Origin: Tateyamaria pelophila
GTDB taxonomy: Bacteria > Pseudomonadota > Alphaproteobacteria > Rhodobacterales > Rhodobacteraceae
DNA: 64,000 nucleotides
Assembly: GCF_019966495.1 (NCBI RefSeq)
Contig: NZ_JAIMIA010000003.1
Coordinates: 1 to 64,000 of the forward strand
Reading direction: 5' to 3'
Positions within the stretch are counted from its first letter, which is position 1, and every line of letters starts with the position of its first letter. Shown piece by piece: positions 44,152 through 54,181 of this stretch. Both the position numbers and the translations under genes were made by a program. A model generated the notes under the pieces. That model did no database searches and was not told where the DNA came from. It saw only the letters and a program-made list of their open reading frames with translations.

Positions 44152-46560
44152 ATGCAAGAGCCACTTAATGCCTCGTACCCGGTTTTGCCGCTGCGTGACA
44201 TTGTCGTATTTCCACACATGATCGTGCCGCTGTTCGTGGGCCGTGAGAAATCGGTGCGCGCCTTGGAAGAGGTTATGGCAGATGACAAGCAGATCCTGCT
44301 GTCGAGCCAGACCGATCCGGCCGTCGATGACCCGGATACTTCTGGCATTTACAAGGCCGGGGTTCTGGCCAATGTGTTGCAACTGCTGAAGCTGCCCGAT
44401 GGTACCGTAAAGGTGCTGGTCGAGGGGCAGGCGCGGGTGCGCATTACGGAATACCTCGACAATGATAACTTCTTTGAGGCCCGCGCCGAGTATCTGACCG
44501 AGATGCCGGGAGATCCGGCCACGACCGAAGCGTTGCTGCGGTCTGTCGGCGACGAGTTCGAACGCTATTCCAAAGTGAAAAAGAACATCCCCGAAGAGGC
44601 GTTGACTGCCGTCGGGGAAACAACCGAGCCTGCGAAACTGGCCGATCTGGTTGCCGGTCATCTGGGCATCGAAGTGGAGCAGAAGCAGGACCTGCTGGAA
44701 ACGCTCGCCGTCTCGGAACGCCTGGAGAAGGTTTACGGCCTCATGCAGGGCGAGATGAGCGTTTTGCAGGTCGAGAAAAAGATCAAGACCCGCGTCAAAT
44801 CCCAGATGGAGAAGACACAGCGCGAATACTATCTGAACGAGCAGATGAAAGCCATTCAGAACGAATTGGGCGATGGCGAGGACGGCAAGAACGAAGTCGC
44901 CGAGTTGGAAGCCAAGATCGAGGCTACCAAGCTGAGCAAAGAGGCCCGTGAAAAGGCCGATGCCGAGATCAAGAAGCTGAAGAACATGTCGCCCATGAGC
45001 GCCGAGGCGACCGTGGTGCGCAATTATCTGGACTGGATGCTGTCGATCCCGTGGGGCGTGAAATCGCGCGTGAAAAAGGATCTGGGCCGCGCCGAGAAAA
45101 TCTTGGACGACGATCACTATGGGTTGGAAAAGGTCAAGGAACGCATTGTCGAATACCTCGCGGTGCAGCAGCGGTCGAAAAAGATGAAAGGCCCGATCAT
45201 GTGTCTGGTCGGCCCTCCGGGCGTGGGCAAAACCAGCCTGGGCAAGTCGGTCGCCAAGGCCACGGGACGCGAGTTCATCCGCATCTCGCTGGGTGGTGTG
45301 CGTGACGAATCCGAGATCCGCGGCCACCGCCGGACCTATATCGGCTCGATGCCTGGCAAGATCATTCAGGCGCTGAAAAAGGCAAAGACAACCAATCCGC
45401 TCATCCTGCTCGACGAGATCGACAAGATGGGCCAGGATTTCCGGGGCGACCCGGCGTCGGCCATGCTTGAAGTGCTTGATCCGGAACAGAACTCCACCTT
45501 TGTGGATCACTACCTTGAGGTCGAGTATGATCTCTCGAACGTGATGTTCCTGACCACGTCGAACTCTTACAATATGCCGGGGCCATTGCTGGACCGGATG
45601 GAGATCATTCCGCTGGCGGGCTACACTGAGGACGAAAAGCGCGAGATTGCGAAACAGCACCTCATCGCCAAGCAGATCAAGAACCACGGCCTGAAAAAGT
45701 CCGAGTTCGAACTGACGGACGAGGCTTTGTCGTCGATCATCCGTTATTACACCCGTGAAGCGGGCGTGCGGAACCTTGAGCGTGAGATTGCCAAGGTGGC
45801 GCGGAAATCGCTGACCAAGATCGTCAAGAAAGAGGCCGAGACCGTCCGCGTCACGGCCGAAAACATCGACGACTTCCTGGGTGTCAAAAAACACCGCTAT
45901 GGTCTGGCCGAACAGGCCGATCAGATCGGTGTTGTCACGGGACTGGCCTGGACGTCAGTGGGCGGTGATCTTTTGCACATCGAAGCGTTGAAACTGCCCG
46001 GAAAAGGTCGGATGAAGACGACCGGCAAGCTGGGCGATGTGATGAAAGAGAGCATCGACGCCGCCTCGAGCTATGTGCGCTCGATCAGCCCGCAGATCGG
46101 GGTCAAGCCGACCAAGTTCGACAAGATCGACATCCACGTTCACGTGCCGGACGGTGCGACGCCCAAGGATGGCCCGTCTGCGGGTCTTGCCATGGTCACG
46201 TCGATCGTGTCGGTGCTGACCGGCATTCCCGTGCGCCGCGATATTGCCATGACGGGCGAAGTGTCCCTGCGCGGCAATGCGATGCCCATTGGCGGGTTGA
46301 AGGAAAAACTGTTGGCGGCCCTGCGTGGCGGGATCAAGACGGTTCTCATCCCGCAAGAGAATGAGAAAGATCTGACCGAGATTCCCGACAACGTGAAGGA
46401 AGGGTTGGAAATCATCCCGGTGTCCCACGTCAGGGAAGTGCTGGAACGTGCCTTGATCGAAGCTCCGGTACCGATCGAATGGGATGAGGCCGCCGAAGAA
46501 GCGGCGGCAGCCGCCGCGGCCCAGGCGCAACCGGGCGGTGCAGGCGCCACGGCGCACTGA
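44152..46560 (+). CDS. lon: ATP-dependent protease Lon
   Basis: An 802-residue LonA: N-terminal LAN domain ([23 protein letters not shown]), coiled helical region, AAA+ domain with Walker [10 protein letters not shown] starting at residue 354 and Walker [11 protein letters not shown], and C-terminal protease domain with catalytic Ser676 ([10 protein letters not shown]) and Lys719 ([10 protein letters not shown]). It degrades misfolded and regulatory proteins in the cytoplasm. AAGGA precedes ATG 44152. An upstream frame to 44047 is non-homologous. Strong terminator follows. Ala-rich tail ([17 protein letters not shown]). Confidence 0.97.
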   Translation: MQEPLNASYPVLPLRDIVVFPHMIVPLFVGREKSVRALEEVMADDKQILLSSQTDPAVDDPDTSGIYKAGVLANVLQLLKLPDGTVKVLVEGQARVRITEYLDNDNFFEARAEYLTEMPGDPATTEALLRSVGDEFERYSKVKKNIPEEALTAVGETTEPAKLADLVAGHLGIEVEQKQDLLETLAVSERLEKVYGLMQGEMSVLQVEKKIKTRVKSQMEKTQREYYLNEQMKAIQNELGDGEDGKNEVAELEAKIEATKLSKEAREKADAEIKKLKNMSPMSAEATVVRNYLDWMLSIPWGVKSRVKKDLGRAEKILDDDHYGLEKVKERIVEYLAVQQRSKKMKGPIMCLVGPPGVGKTSLGKSVAKATGREFIRISLGGVRDESEIRGHRRTYIGSMPGKIIQALKKAKTTNPLILLDEIDKMGQDFRGDPASAMLEVLDPEQNSTFVDHYLEVEYDLSNVMFLTTSNSYNMPGPLLDRMEIIPLAGYTEDEKREIAKQHLIAKQIKNHGLKKSEFELTDEALSSIIRYYTREAGVRNLEREIAKVARKSLTKIVKKEAETVRVTAENIDDFLGVKKHRYGLAEQADQIGVVTGLAWTSVGGDLLHIEALKLPGKGRMKTTGKLGDVMKESIDAASSYVRSISPQIGVKPTKFDKIDIHVHVPDGATPKDGPSAGLAMVTSIVSVLTGIPVRRDIAMTGEVSLRGNAMPIGGLKEKLLAALRGGIKTVLIPQENEKDLTEIPDNVKEGLEIIPVSHVREVLERALIEAPVPIEWDEAAEEAAAAAAAQAQPGGAGATAH

Positions 46561-46584
46561 CCCATCTGAGATGAAATGCAAGAC

Positions 46585-46618
46585 TGCGCGCAACTCCCGG
46601 GTTGCGCGCATTTTTTTT
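46585..46618 (+). terminator. Rho-independent terminator of lon
   Basis: TGCGCGCAAC-TCCCGG-GTTGCGCGCA, a perfect 10-bp stem, followed by eight T residues. Confidence 0.95.
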
Positions 46619-46778
46619 GCACTCTCTCTGCGCATCACGGGACTGGCGTTCGTCTGGATGACCGGTCGCAAAGGCGCAGGAATATGGTATGCCTTTGGCC
46701 ACACACTGCATCGGCATTATAGATGTCTAAGTGAATTTGCGCTATACGCAGCCCAAGCAGTCATAAAGTGAGGCACCC

Positions 46779-47234
46779 ATGGCAACGACCAAGAAAACGA
46801 CCAGAACATCAACCCGCAAGACCCCGTCCACTGGCGAAACAGCCGTGACAAAGGCCAAAGCCACCGGTGCAAAACCGGTGTCACCGGAACCGGCGCCATC
46901 TGTCGTCGTCAACGCACCGCAGCCCGTTGTGGCAGGACCAATGATGCGGAAAAAAGAGTTGATCAATGCGGTTGTCGCCAAGTCCGGCATCAAGAAGAAA
47001 GACGCAAAGCCCGTGATCGAGGCGATGCTGGAGGTGCTCGGATCGGCCTTGCAAGATGGGCGCGAGTTGAATCTGCAACCTTTGGGCAAGGTGAAAGTGA
47101 ACCGTGAAAAGAAATTGGCCGTCGGCAAGGTGCTGATCACGCGTATACGGCAGGCCCGCGATCTGCCGCCCAGCGTTGTTGCGGACGACCCGGATACCGC
47201 GTCGCAGGGCAATATGTCCCCTTCGGCCGACTGA
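46779..47234 (+). CDS. HU-family DNA-binding protein with an N-terminal tail
   Basis: A 151-residue protein. Residues about 1-55 are a disordered, Thr/Lys/Ala/Pro-rich basic tail (MATTKKTTRTSTRKTPSTG). Residues about 56-130 are an HU/IHF fold: KKELINAVVAKSGIKKKDAKPVIEAMLEVLG and ELNLQPLGKVKVNREKK. A normal HU has about 90 residues, so the tail is an addition resembling eukaryotic-like histone tails or the tailed HU proteins of actinobacteria. It likely compacts or bridges DNA. Placed between the lon terminator and a tRNA gene. Confidence 0.85.
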   Translation: MATTKKTTRTSTRKTPSTGETAVTKAKATGAKPVSPEPAPSVVVNAPQPVVAGPMMRKKELINAVVAKSGIKKKDAKPVIEAMLEVLGSALQDGRELNLQPLGKVKVNREKKLAVGKVLITRIRQARDLPPSVVADDPDTASQGNMSPSAD

Positions 47235-47293
47235 TATTTGCGGGGAAGGCCTCTTGCGTACAGCGTTTTGATTGGCTAGGACGCGCGCAGTTT

Positions 47294-47368
47294 GGGTGAT
47301 TAGCTCAGTGGTAGAGCGCTTCGTTCACATCGAAGATGTCAGGAGTTCAAATCTCTTATCACCCACCA
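47294..47368 (+). tRNA. tRNA-Val (anticodon CAC)
   Basis: Acceptor GGGTGAT/ATCACCC, D-stem GCTC/GAGC, anticodon stem-loop CTTCG-TTCACAT-CGAAG with CAC at positions 34-36, T arm AGGAG-TTCAAAT-CTCTT, and encoded CCA. Confidence 0.95.
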
Positions 47369-47619
47369 TCTGACTTTCTCTGGCAATACCTTCTGAAAAT
47401 CAATCGCTTGGGAGTGTCGTTCTACGCGCGCAACAGCCTACAGTGGCGGACGATCTGGTGCACTGCGAAATACGAAAACAAACTTGCAAAGCCGTTTCTA
47501 AATGCCGATGCATACATGCGACGTGCTTGGGGCGGAGGGTGGACAAGGTGCAAACAGGAGATGTCGAAGCAACGACTACGGCACGTTTTCCCGCGTTCAA
47601 GTGCGGATAACCCTTGGCT

Positions 47620-48195
47620 GTGACGTATCCAGACCTCCTCATTCTTCGACACGGTGAGACGGAATGGAATCGCCTTGGCCGCATGCAGGGCGAGGCAGAT
47701 AGTCCACTCACACAACAGGGCTGTTCGCAGGCCGCAGCCCAAGGGCGATTGCTGAACGAGTTTGGCATTTCAGGGTGGGATATCTTCTGTAGTCCGCAAG
47801 GCAGGTGCACCGAAACGGCGCAGCTCGCCCTGCAAGGCACCATGTCACAGGTTGTTTTGGACGGCCGTTTGGCGGAAATCACCTTGGGCGCATGGTCCGG
47901 TGCGTCGCGGACCAAGATCATGGAAACCGCGCCGCATTTGTTTGAGCCGGAAGATAACATGATCTGGTACGATCACGCGCCCGGCGGCGAGGGGCTGGAA
48001 GCGCTCTATGTCAGAACCGGAGCCTTTCTCGCGGAACGTACCAAACCGACCGTCGTGTTTACCCATGGGATCACCTCCCGGATGCTGCGCTGTCATGCGC
48101 TCGGACTGGACTCAGGGGCATTTTCCGATTTGCCGGGAGGGCAGGGCGTGATCTATCATCTGTCCAGCGGGCGACAGACATGCCTGGCTGAATAG
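47620..48195 (+). CDS. Histidine phosphatase / phosphoglycerate mutase-family protein
   Basis: A 191-residue histidine phosphatase. The catalytic LILRHGETEWNRLGRMQG motif is at the N-terminus, the second His in VVFTHGITSRML near the C-terminus, and LAEITLGAWSG has the proton-donor Glu. GTG at 47620 or TTG at 47614 can start it; neither has a strong site. Substrate unknown (such proteins dephosphorylate sugar phosphates, nucleotides or proteins). It lies between the two tRNA-Val genes. Confidence 0.85.
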   Translation: MTYPDLLILRHGETEWNRLGRMQGEADSPLTQQGCSQAAAQGRLLNEFGISGWDIFCSPQGRCTETAQLALQGTMSQVVLDGRLAEITLGAWSGASRTKIMETAPHLFEPEDNMIWYDHAPGGEGLEALYVRTGAFLAERTKPTVVFTHGITSRMLRCHALGLDSGAFSDLPGGQGVIYHLSSGRQTCLAE

Positions 48196-48283
48196 CGTCA
48201 CACGCCCGCCGATTTACGCGTTTGCAATACAGTCGATGAAAGGGGTTGAAGCGCCCTGCGCCTTTGAGTAAGACAGCGCAATC

Positions 48284-48359
<76 letters not shown>

Positions 48360-48534
48360 TTCCCTCTTTCCAAGAAGATTTTTAGGGCAAATTGCCATGC
48401 GCTTTCCCATCTGGCGCCATGGTAGGCACAGGGGCTACCAGTGTTCATTTGCGCACCAAAGCCCTCATGACTTGCCTGTTGTGTGAATACATCATCGCGT
48501 TATCTTCATTTAAAGCGCACAAGGAGTATCGCAC

Positions 48535-49473
48535 ATGAGCTGGAACCCCGCACTCGATCCCGATTGCCCGAAAGGCGACGCCGTGGATGCGATTGAGACC
48601 ATAATTGTCCCCCGCGCCCGCGATCTGGGCGGGTTTGAAGTCCGAAGGGCTTTGCCTGCGCCCAAACGCCAGATGGTGGGCCCGTTCATCTTTTTTGACC
48701 AGATGGGTCCCGCCGAATTTGTCACCGGCAAAGGGATTGACGTCCGCCCGCACCCGCATATCGGACTGGCAACTGTCACCTATCTTTACAAGGGCAAAAT
48801 CCATCACCGTGACAGTGTCGGCACGGATCAATGGATCGACCCGGGGGCGGTCAACTGGATGGTTGCGGGACATGGAATCACTCATTCCGAGCGGACCGAT
48901 GGGCAGGTGCGCGAAAAACCGCACAGCCTGTTTGGCATTCAGACCTGGGTCGCGTTGCCCAAGGATGCCGAGGATGATCCGGCGGCCTTTGAACATGCCC
49001 CGAAAGACTCGCTGCCCGTTCTGGAGGGCGAAGGCAAAGAAGTGCGGCTGATTCTGGGGGACGCCTGGGGCGAACGGGCACCGGTAAAGACAGCGTCCGA
49101 GATGTTTTACGCCGATGCGGTGTTGGAGGCAGGGGCGCGCATGCCCTTGCCGGACAATCACGAGGATCGCGGGATCTATGTGGTGCAGGGATCGATCGTG
49201 GTCGCGGGACAAAGCTATGACGCCGGACAGATGATGGTCTTCCGGCCCGGTGATCAGATGTCCGTCACGGCAGGCGAGGCCGGTGCGCGACTAATGCTGC
49301 TGGGGGGCGCAACACTTGAGGGATCGCGTCATATCTGGTGGAATTTTGTGGCATCCAGCAAAGAGCGGATTGAGGCTGCCAAGGAAGCCTGGCGCGCGGG
49401 CGATTGGGCGCATGGTCGGTTTCACCTGCCTCCTGGTGATGAGGATGAGTTCATTCCACTGCCCGAGAGATAA
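48535..49473 (+). CDS. Pirin family protein
   Basis: A 312-residue pirin (bicupin). The N-terminal cupin carries the metal-binding pattern RPHPHIGLATVTYLYKGKIHHRDS and later GHGITHSER. AAGGAG precedes the ATG 48535. Bacterial pirins are iron-dependent and include quercetinase-like enzymes and metabolic regulators; this one cannot be placed further. The C-terminal cupin (GIYVVQGSIVVAGQSYDAGQM) lacks a full metal set. Confidence 0.9.
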   Translation: MSWNPALDPDCPKGDAVDAIETIIVPRARDLGGFEVRRALPAPKRQMVGPFIFFDQMGPAEFVTGKGIDVRPHPHIGLATVTYLYKGKIHHRDSVGTDQWIDPGAVNWMVAGHGITHSERTDGQVREKPHSLFGIQTWVALPKDAEDDPAAFEHAPKDSLPVLEGEGKEVRLILGDAWGERAPVKTASEMFYADAVLEAGARMPLPDNHEDRGIYVVQGSIVVAGQSYDAGQMMVFRPGDQMSVTAGEAGARLMLLGGATLEGSRHIWWNFVASSKERIEAAKEAWRAGDWAHGRFHLPPGDEDEFIPLPER

Positions 49474-49747
49474 GGGACAGTACAAACCGGCACGCGGACG
49501 TTTTGAGCTGAAGAATGGTTTGCCTGGTCTTGGGTTTGATGTGGGTGATGCAGACGTCGATCTGTGAAATCAGAATGAAGTCGGCCTCTGCAGATGGTGT
49601 GACAGCGAGCGCAATCTGGAGGGTGAGGACACAAAAGAGGGGCGACCGAAATGGTTGCGATACGTTGAACGCAGAATTCGGTGAGTTTCAGGCAAAACCC
49701 GGCTTGACGCGCCACCGCACTGCACATATGACCGCACAACGCAGCGG

Positions 49748-49824
49748 GCGGTTGTAGCTCAGTTGGTTAGAGTACCGGCCTGTCACGCCGGGGGTCGCGG
49801 GTTCGAGCCCCGTCAACCGCGCCA
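49748..49824 (+). tRNA. tRNA-Asp (anticodon GTC), copy 1
   Basis: Acceptor GCGGTTG/CAACCGC, anticodon stem-loop CCGGC-CTGTCAC-GCCGG with GTC, T arm CGGG-TTCGAGC-CCCG, encoded CCA. Confidence 0.96.
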
Positions 49825-49872
49825 CTGCTGCACTCTGGTCCCGGAGAAATGGGCACGCCGAAAGGCAAATGC

Positions 49873-49949
49873 GCGGTTGTAGCTCAGTTGGTTAGAGTAC
49901 CGGCCTGTCACGCCGGGGGTCGCGGGTTCGAGCCCCGTCAACCGCGCCA
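49873..49949 (+). tRNA. tRNA-Asp (anticodon GTC), copy 2
   Basis: Identical in sequence to copy 1, 48 bases downstream. A recent tandem duplication or gene conversion keeps the two alike. Confidence 0.96.
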
Positions 49950-50083
49950 CTTCCCTCCCCAAGCCGACAGTTTTGGCCGAAACAGAAAACAGTAGGTTTT
50001 CTGGCCATTTTCCGTGTCGGAAAATGGCTGCGCGACGGGTCTGTTTCGCCGAAGCCATGACAGACCGAGACGTTGATCAAGTC

Positions 50084-50112
50084 GAAAAAAAGGCTGCCGG
50101 GAAGGCAGCCTG
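50084..50112 (-). terminator. Rho-independent terminator of ssb
   Basis: On the minus strand AGGCTGCC-TTCC-CGGCAGCCT is followed by a T7 run, about 40 bases after the ssb stop. Confidence 0.92.
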
Positions 50113-50153
50113 TCCAAAACTTTTCTGACTTCGGCGTTTAGAAAGACAATCGC

Positions 50154-50657
50154 TCAGAACGGAATTTCATCGTCAAGATCGCGGCTGGGTGCCGGGCTGC
50201 TTGATCCGCCACCCCCGCCGCCGCCATAGTCTCCGCCCCGATCATCGTAACCCATCTGGCCACCACCACCGCCACCGCCAAAGTTCCCGCCGCCACCGCC
50301 GCTGTCACGACCATCCAGCATGGTCAGTTCGGACCGGTAGGGGCGCAATACGACTTCGGTGCTGTACTTGTCTTGTCCGGACTGGTCCTGCCACTTGCGC
50401 GTTTCGAGTTGGCCCTCGATATAAATCTTGGACCCTTTCTTCAGATACTGCTCGGCGACACGCACCAGCGGTTCCGAGAAGATCGCAACCGAATGCCATT
50501 CGGTCCGTTCCTTGCGCTCGCCGGTGTTGCGATCCTTCCACGTCTCTGACGTTGCAATCCGCAAATTGCAGACTTTTCCACCATTTTGGAACGTGCGCAC
50601 TTCCGGGTCACGCCCCAGATTGCCGATCAGTATGACCTTGTTCACCGACCCTGCCAT
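50154..50657 (-). CDS. ssb: Single-stranded DNA-binding protein
   Basis: A 167-residue SSB: OB-fold [23 protein letters not shown], then [18 protein letters not shown], a Gly-rich disordered linker ([18 protein letters not shown]), and the C-terminal acidic tip DLDDEIPF that docks partner proteins. ATG 50657 gives the canonical N-terminus; a frame to 50741 adds non-homologous sequence. Coats single-stranded DNA in replication and repair. Confidence 0.96.
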   Translation of the reverse strand: MAGSVNKVILIGNLGRDPEVRTFQNGGKVCNLRIATSETWKDRNTGERKERTEWHSVAIFSEPLVRVAEQYLKKGSKIYIEGQLETRKWQDQSGQDKYSTEVVLRPYRSELTMLDGRDSGGGGGNFGGGGGGGQMGYDDRGGDYGGGGGGGSSSPAPSRDLDDEIPF

Positions 50658-50840
50658 GTGATTCCCCTTCTTGTCTTTGCGGGCGATACCGATTCCGTAC
50701 CGCACCCTTGGTTTTCGCCAACCTATACTTCGCCGAAACATGGTTAAAGCCGTGTGTAAGCTTCTGACTGGATCAAATGCAAAAAAAGGGCTATTTGATA
50801 CGCGAAGCGGAAGATAATTCGTTTGAGGACAGTAGGCACG

Positions 50841-51428
50841 ATGCGGGCAGCAACAAGTGTATTGGTGATTTTTGCTTTGATGGGACAGGCCGCCGCGGCG
50901 GATGTTTTTTCCAGCCGAAGCAGATCAAAGCTGTTCAAATCTCAAACTGGTATCCTCGATAATCGCGCGTCCAAACAGTATTCCAATTCGGTGCGCCTGA
51001 AACCGCCAACCGTGGTGACGCCCACCAAATGGGACGGCCAGGGCCTGAAATTCAAGGGCAAGTACAACGGGCCTTACCTGACCATGGCCAAATCTGCGGC
51101 ACAGAAACATGGTGTGCCGGTGAACCTGTTTTTGCGGCTGGTGCAGCAAGAATCAGGTTGGAATTCCAAAGCTGTGTCACACAAGGGCGCCTATGGTCTG
51201 GCCCAGCTGATGCCTGAAACCGCCCGTGCATTGGGCGTGGATCGTAAGGATCCCGCCGAAAACCTGGAGGGCGGCGCGCGCTATCTTAAGCAGCAATTTC
51301 AAACATTTGGCAATTGGCGCCTCGCTCTGGCGGCTTATAATGCCGGGCCGAATGCGGTCAAAAGACACAATGGTGTCCCGCCCTACAAGGAAACCCGCAA
51401 CTACGTCCGGGTGATCTGGGGCAGCTGA
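50841..51428 (+). CDS. Lytic transglycosylase (SLT family)
   Basis: A 195-residue secreted protein with a cleavable signal peptide ([20 protein letters not shown]). The SLT domain starts about residue 95: [37 protein letters not shown] carries the catalytic Glu, and [30 protein letters not shown] the closing motif. It cleaves peptidoglycan glycan strands. ATG 50841 has TAGG upstream. Divergent from ssb. Confidence 0.92.
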   Translation: MRAATSVLVIFALMGQAAAADVFSSRSRSKLFKSQTGILDNRASKQYSNSVRLKPPTVVTPTKWDGQGLKFKGKYNGPYLTMAKSAAQKHGVPVNLFLRLVQQESGWNSKAVSHKGAYGLAQLMPETARALGVDRKDPAENLEGGARYLKQQFQTFGNWRLALAAYNAGPNAVKRHNGVPPYKETRNYVRVIWGS

Positions 51429-51988
51429 TCCTGCCCTGAGCATTTTCCCGAACGTTCCGATGCACCTTGGCCGAATTTTCAGGTCAGCTTGCAGACACCT
51501 TGCGACTTTCCAATCCAGATGAACGAAGGTGTCCGACAGCAACCGTATGCCACCAGTGGTTTGCAATGTGCGGATGCCGGATTTCACGATGGCTTAGCTC
51601 AGTCAGACCCTGCATCCTTTTGCACGCACTCCATTTACCCGCCAAGAGCGTGGGTCCGACCCGCAAGAAAATGCGGTGAAGTGCAGAGGGGCATTTCAGG
51701 TCGGATGGCGCTCGCACAGAGTAATTTCAATCCTACGCATTGAATGCAAATGGGGCTTTTTCTGTCGCAGAACGGGATATTTAAGCGTCCAATATACTGA
51801 TGACGATCGACAATATGGACGCCGGTTTGTTCTTGCGTGTTGCGCTGGCGCCACTTTGAATGCGGCACACATCTGCCAAGCGGCCACTTTGCCGTGCGCC
51901 CCAAACTCACAGGGTGAAACCCCTCCGCGCATTTCACCCAGAGGATCGCAGAATACCGGAAAACAGGCCGCAGGATGCGACCTGTTTC
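51429..51988. other. Long non-coding gap before the ABC transporter genes
   Basis: About 560 bases between convergent genes. I see no convincing coding frame, no strong terminator and no repeat, although base composition is lower in GC than the flanks. It may be a remnant of a deleted gene. Confidence 0.35.
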
Positions 51989-54076
51989 TCACTCGGCCGC
52001 GATTTTGATGACCGGCTCCATCGTGGCCAGTTTTTCGTCGCTGAGGTGGCATTTGACCTGATGACCTTGTGCCAGCATGCGCACCGGTGGCACCTCTTTC
52101 TCGCAAAGCCCGCCCGGCACTTCCGATTTCCAGCGACAGCGGGTCTGAAAGGGGCAACCGGGTGGCGGGTTCATCGCCGACGGAATGTCGCCCTCGAGCA
52201 CGATATGCTGTTTCTGTACGCTGGTATCGGCAATGGGAACCGCCGACAAAAGCGCTTCCGTGTAGGGGTGATAGGGGGGGGAGAAGACCTGATCCGTCGT
52301 GCCGAGCTCCACGACATGGCCAAGATACATCACCATGACCCGGTCGCTGAGATAGCGCACAATCGACAGATCATGACTGATGAACAGCAGCGTGGTTTTG
52401 TGCTCGCGCTGAATTTCCATCAAAAGATCCGTGACGGCCGCCTGCACCGACACATCAAGGGCCGACACAGGCTCGTCCGCTACAACGATGCGGGCATCCC
52501 CGGCAAAGGCGCGGGCAATCCCCACCCGTTGCTTTTGTCCGCCAGACAATTGCCGCGGCATCCGGCCGGCGAATTCACGGGGCAGTTTTACCAGATCAAG
52601 CAGTTCCAACATCCGGTCGCGCCGCTCACTTTCGTTCTTGCCGATCTTGAAAATCTCAAGCGCGCGGATGATCTGGCGCCCCACCGTCATGGAGGGGTTC
52701 AACGTATCGAACGGGTTCTGAAACACCATCTGAATGTCGGCCACGGTTTGCGTGTCCCGTTTCTCAATCGGAATATCCTGGATCTGGTTGTTGCCCAGGG
52801 TGATGGTCCCTTCGGTAGCGGTTTCCAAACCCATCAACACTTTGGCAAAGGTGGACTTGCCGCAGCCGGATTCTCCCACAATGGCGAGGGTCTCGGATTC
52901 GCGCGCCTCGAAACTCAACGTTTCATTGGCCTTGACCACCTTCTTTTCACCGGAGGAAAAGAGCGCAGAGGCCGCAACCTCATAGTACTTCTTGAGGTTG
53001 TCCATTTTCAGGACAACATCGCCGATCTCGCCCTTGGTCTTGACGTCGGCCAGTTCCATCGGGGCGTTCCAGTCGATCTCCTGAAATCTCAGGCACCGGG
53101 TCTCATGGCTGCCATCCTCATTGGCCGGGGCCATTCTGATGGTTTTATCCGCATCGCAACGTCCCGCTTCAAAGTAGTCACAGCGCGGGCCAAAGTTACA
53201 TCCGGGCGGCCGTTCATGGGGCAGGGGGAAATTGCCGGGTATCGCCACAAGCGGACGCGCGTTCTTGTCCGCGCCGGGCAGGGGGATCGACCGAAACAGC
53301 GCCTGCGTGTAGGGGTGCTGCATCTCGTCAAAGACCTGTTCGATGCTGCCACGTTCCACGGCTTCGCCGGAATACATCACACAAATCCGGTCACAGGTCT
53401 CCAGAACCAAACCAAGGTTGTGCGAAATGAAGAGCATGGACGTGCCGTATTTCTTGCCCAGATCCTTGACCAACTCAACCACGGCTGCTTCGACGGTTAC
53501 ATCAAGCGCCGTGGTCGGCTCATCCAGGATCAGCAAGGATGGCTCCGACATCAGCGCCATGGCAATCACGATCCGCTGCTGTTGACCCCCCGAAAGCTGG
53601 TGCGGGAAGGAGTTCAGGATCCGCTTGGGGTCGGGCAGCTTGACGTCGGTAACCACCTGCAGCGCGCGGTCATAGGCATCCTTTTCCGACATATCCTGGT
53701 GGATCATCGGCACTTCCATCAACTGCCGTCCGATCTTCATCGCGGGGTTCAGCGAAGCCATCGGCTCCTGATAGATCATTGCGATCTCCGAGCCGCGAAT
53801 GGCGCGCAACTCGTCGGCGGTCATCTCCTGCAAATCCTGACCCTTGAACTTGATGGAGCCGCCAACGATGCGCCCGTTCTTGCCAAGGTCCTGCATGACG
53901 CCAAGCGCCACCGTGGATTTCCCACAACCCGATTCGCCCACCAGCCCGACCGCTTCACCGGGCTGCACCGTCACCGAAAAATCCATGACCGCAGGAATTT
54001 CCCGCAGCCGCGTAAAAAAGGAAATACTCAGCTTGTCGATCTCGAGGATCGGGCCTTCATAATCCAGTTTCGCCAT
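51989..54076 (-). CDS. Fused two-domain ABC ATPase (DppD-DppF type)
   Basis: A 695-residue protein with two complete oligopeptide-type ATPases. The first has Walker A GESGCGKST near residue 55, LSGGQQQR, and LILDEPTTALDV; the second has GESGCGKST near residue 420, LSGGQKQR and VADEPVSALDV. Each ends in a cysteine-containing oligopeptide/dipeptide transporter C-terminal region (CNFGPRCDYFEAGRC, CPFQTRCRWKSEVPGGLC). In most systems DppD and DppF are separate. It energises the DppB/DppC permeases encoded upstream. Confidence 0.93.
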   Translation of the reverse strand: MAKLDYEGPILEIDKLSISFFTRLREIPAVMDFSVTVQPGEAVGLVGESGCGKSTVALGVMQDLGKNGRIVGGSIKFKGQDLQEMTADELRAIRGSEIAMIYQEPMASLNPAMKIGRQLMEVPMIHQDMSEKDAYDRALQVVTDVKLPDPKRILNSFPHQLSGGQQQRIVIAMALMSEPSLLILDEPTTALDVTVEAAVVELVKDLGKKYGTSMLFISHNLGLVLETCDRICVMYSGEAVERGSIEQVFDEMQHPYTQALFRSIPLPGADKNARPLVAIPGNFPLPHERPPGCNFGPRCDYFEAGRCDADKTIRMAPANEDGSHETRCLRFQEIDWNAPMELADVKTKGEIGDVVLKMDNLKKYYEVAASALFSSGEKKVVKANETLSFEARESETLAIVGESGCGKSTFAKVLMGLETATEGTITLGNNQIQDIPIEKRDTQTVADIQMVFQNPFDTLNPSMTVGRQIIRALEIFKIGKNESERRDRMLELLDLVKLPREFAGRMPRQLSGGQKQRVGIARAFAGDARIVVADEPVSALDVSVQAAVTDLLMEIQREHKTTLLFISHDLSIVRYLSDRVMVMYLGHVVELGTTDQVFSPPYHPYTEALLSAVPIADTSVQKQHIVLEGDIPSAMNPPPGCPFQTRCRWKSEVPGGLCEKEVPPVRMLAQGHQVKCHLSDEKLATMEPVIKIAAE

Positions 54077-54135
54077 GTGTTGCTCTCCCTGTCGGAGGTG
54101 CGGGGATACAGTGTCCCCTGCTTCTCTGTTCTAAC

Positions 54136-54174
54136 AAATCCCGGGGGTCCGGGGGCTGGCCCCCGGTCCCGCAT
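54136..54174 (-). repeat. Dispersed G/C hairpin repeat, copy 4 (permease-ATPase)
   Basis: On the minus strand GCGGGACCGGGGGCCAGC, then CCCCGGACCCCCGGGATTTG and an AACAGAGAAGCAGG tail, between the DppC-like and the fused ATPase genes and oriented with them. Confidence 0.75.
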
Positions 54175-54181
54175 TCTCAAC

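Noticed and set aside
44074-45894. 606-codon open frame opposite lon
   Set aside because: Shadow of lon; low-complexity L/F/D/H-rich translation without a start signal.
49813-50058. Minus-strand frame containing the motif GLEPATPGVTGRYSNQLSYN
   Set aside because: This is the well-known false ORF antisense to tRNA-Asp.
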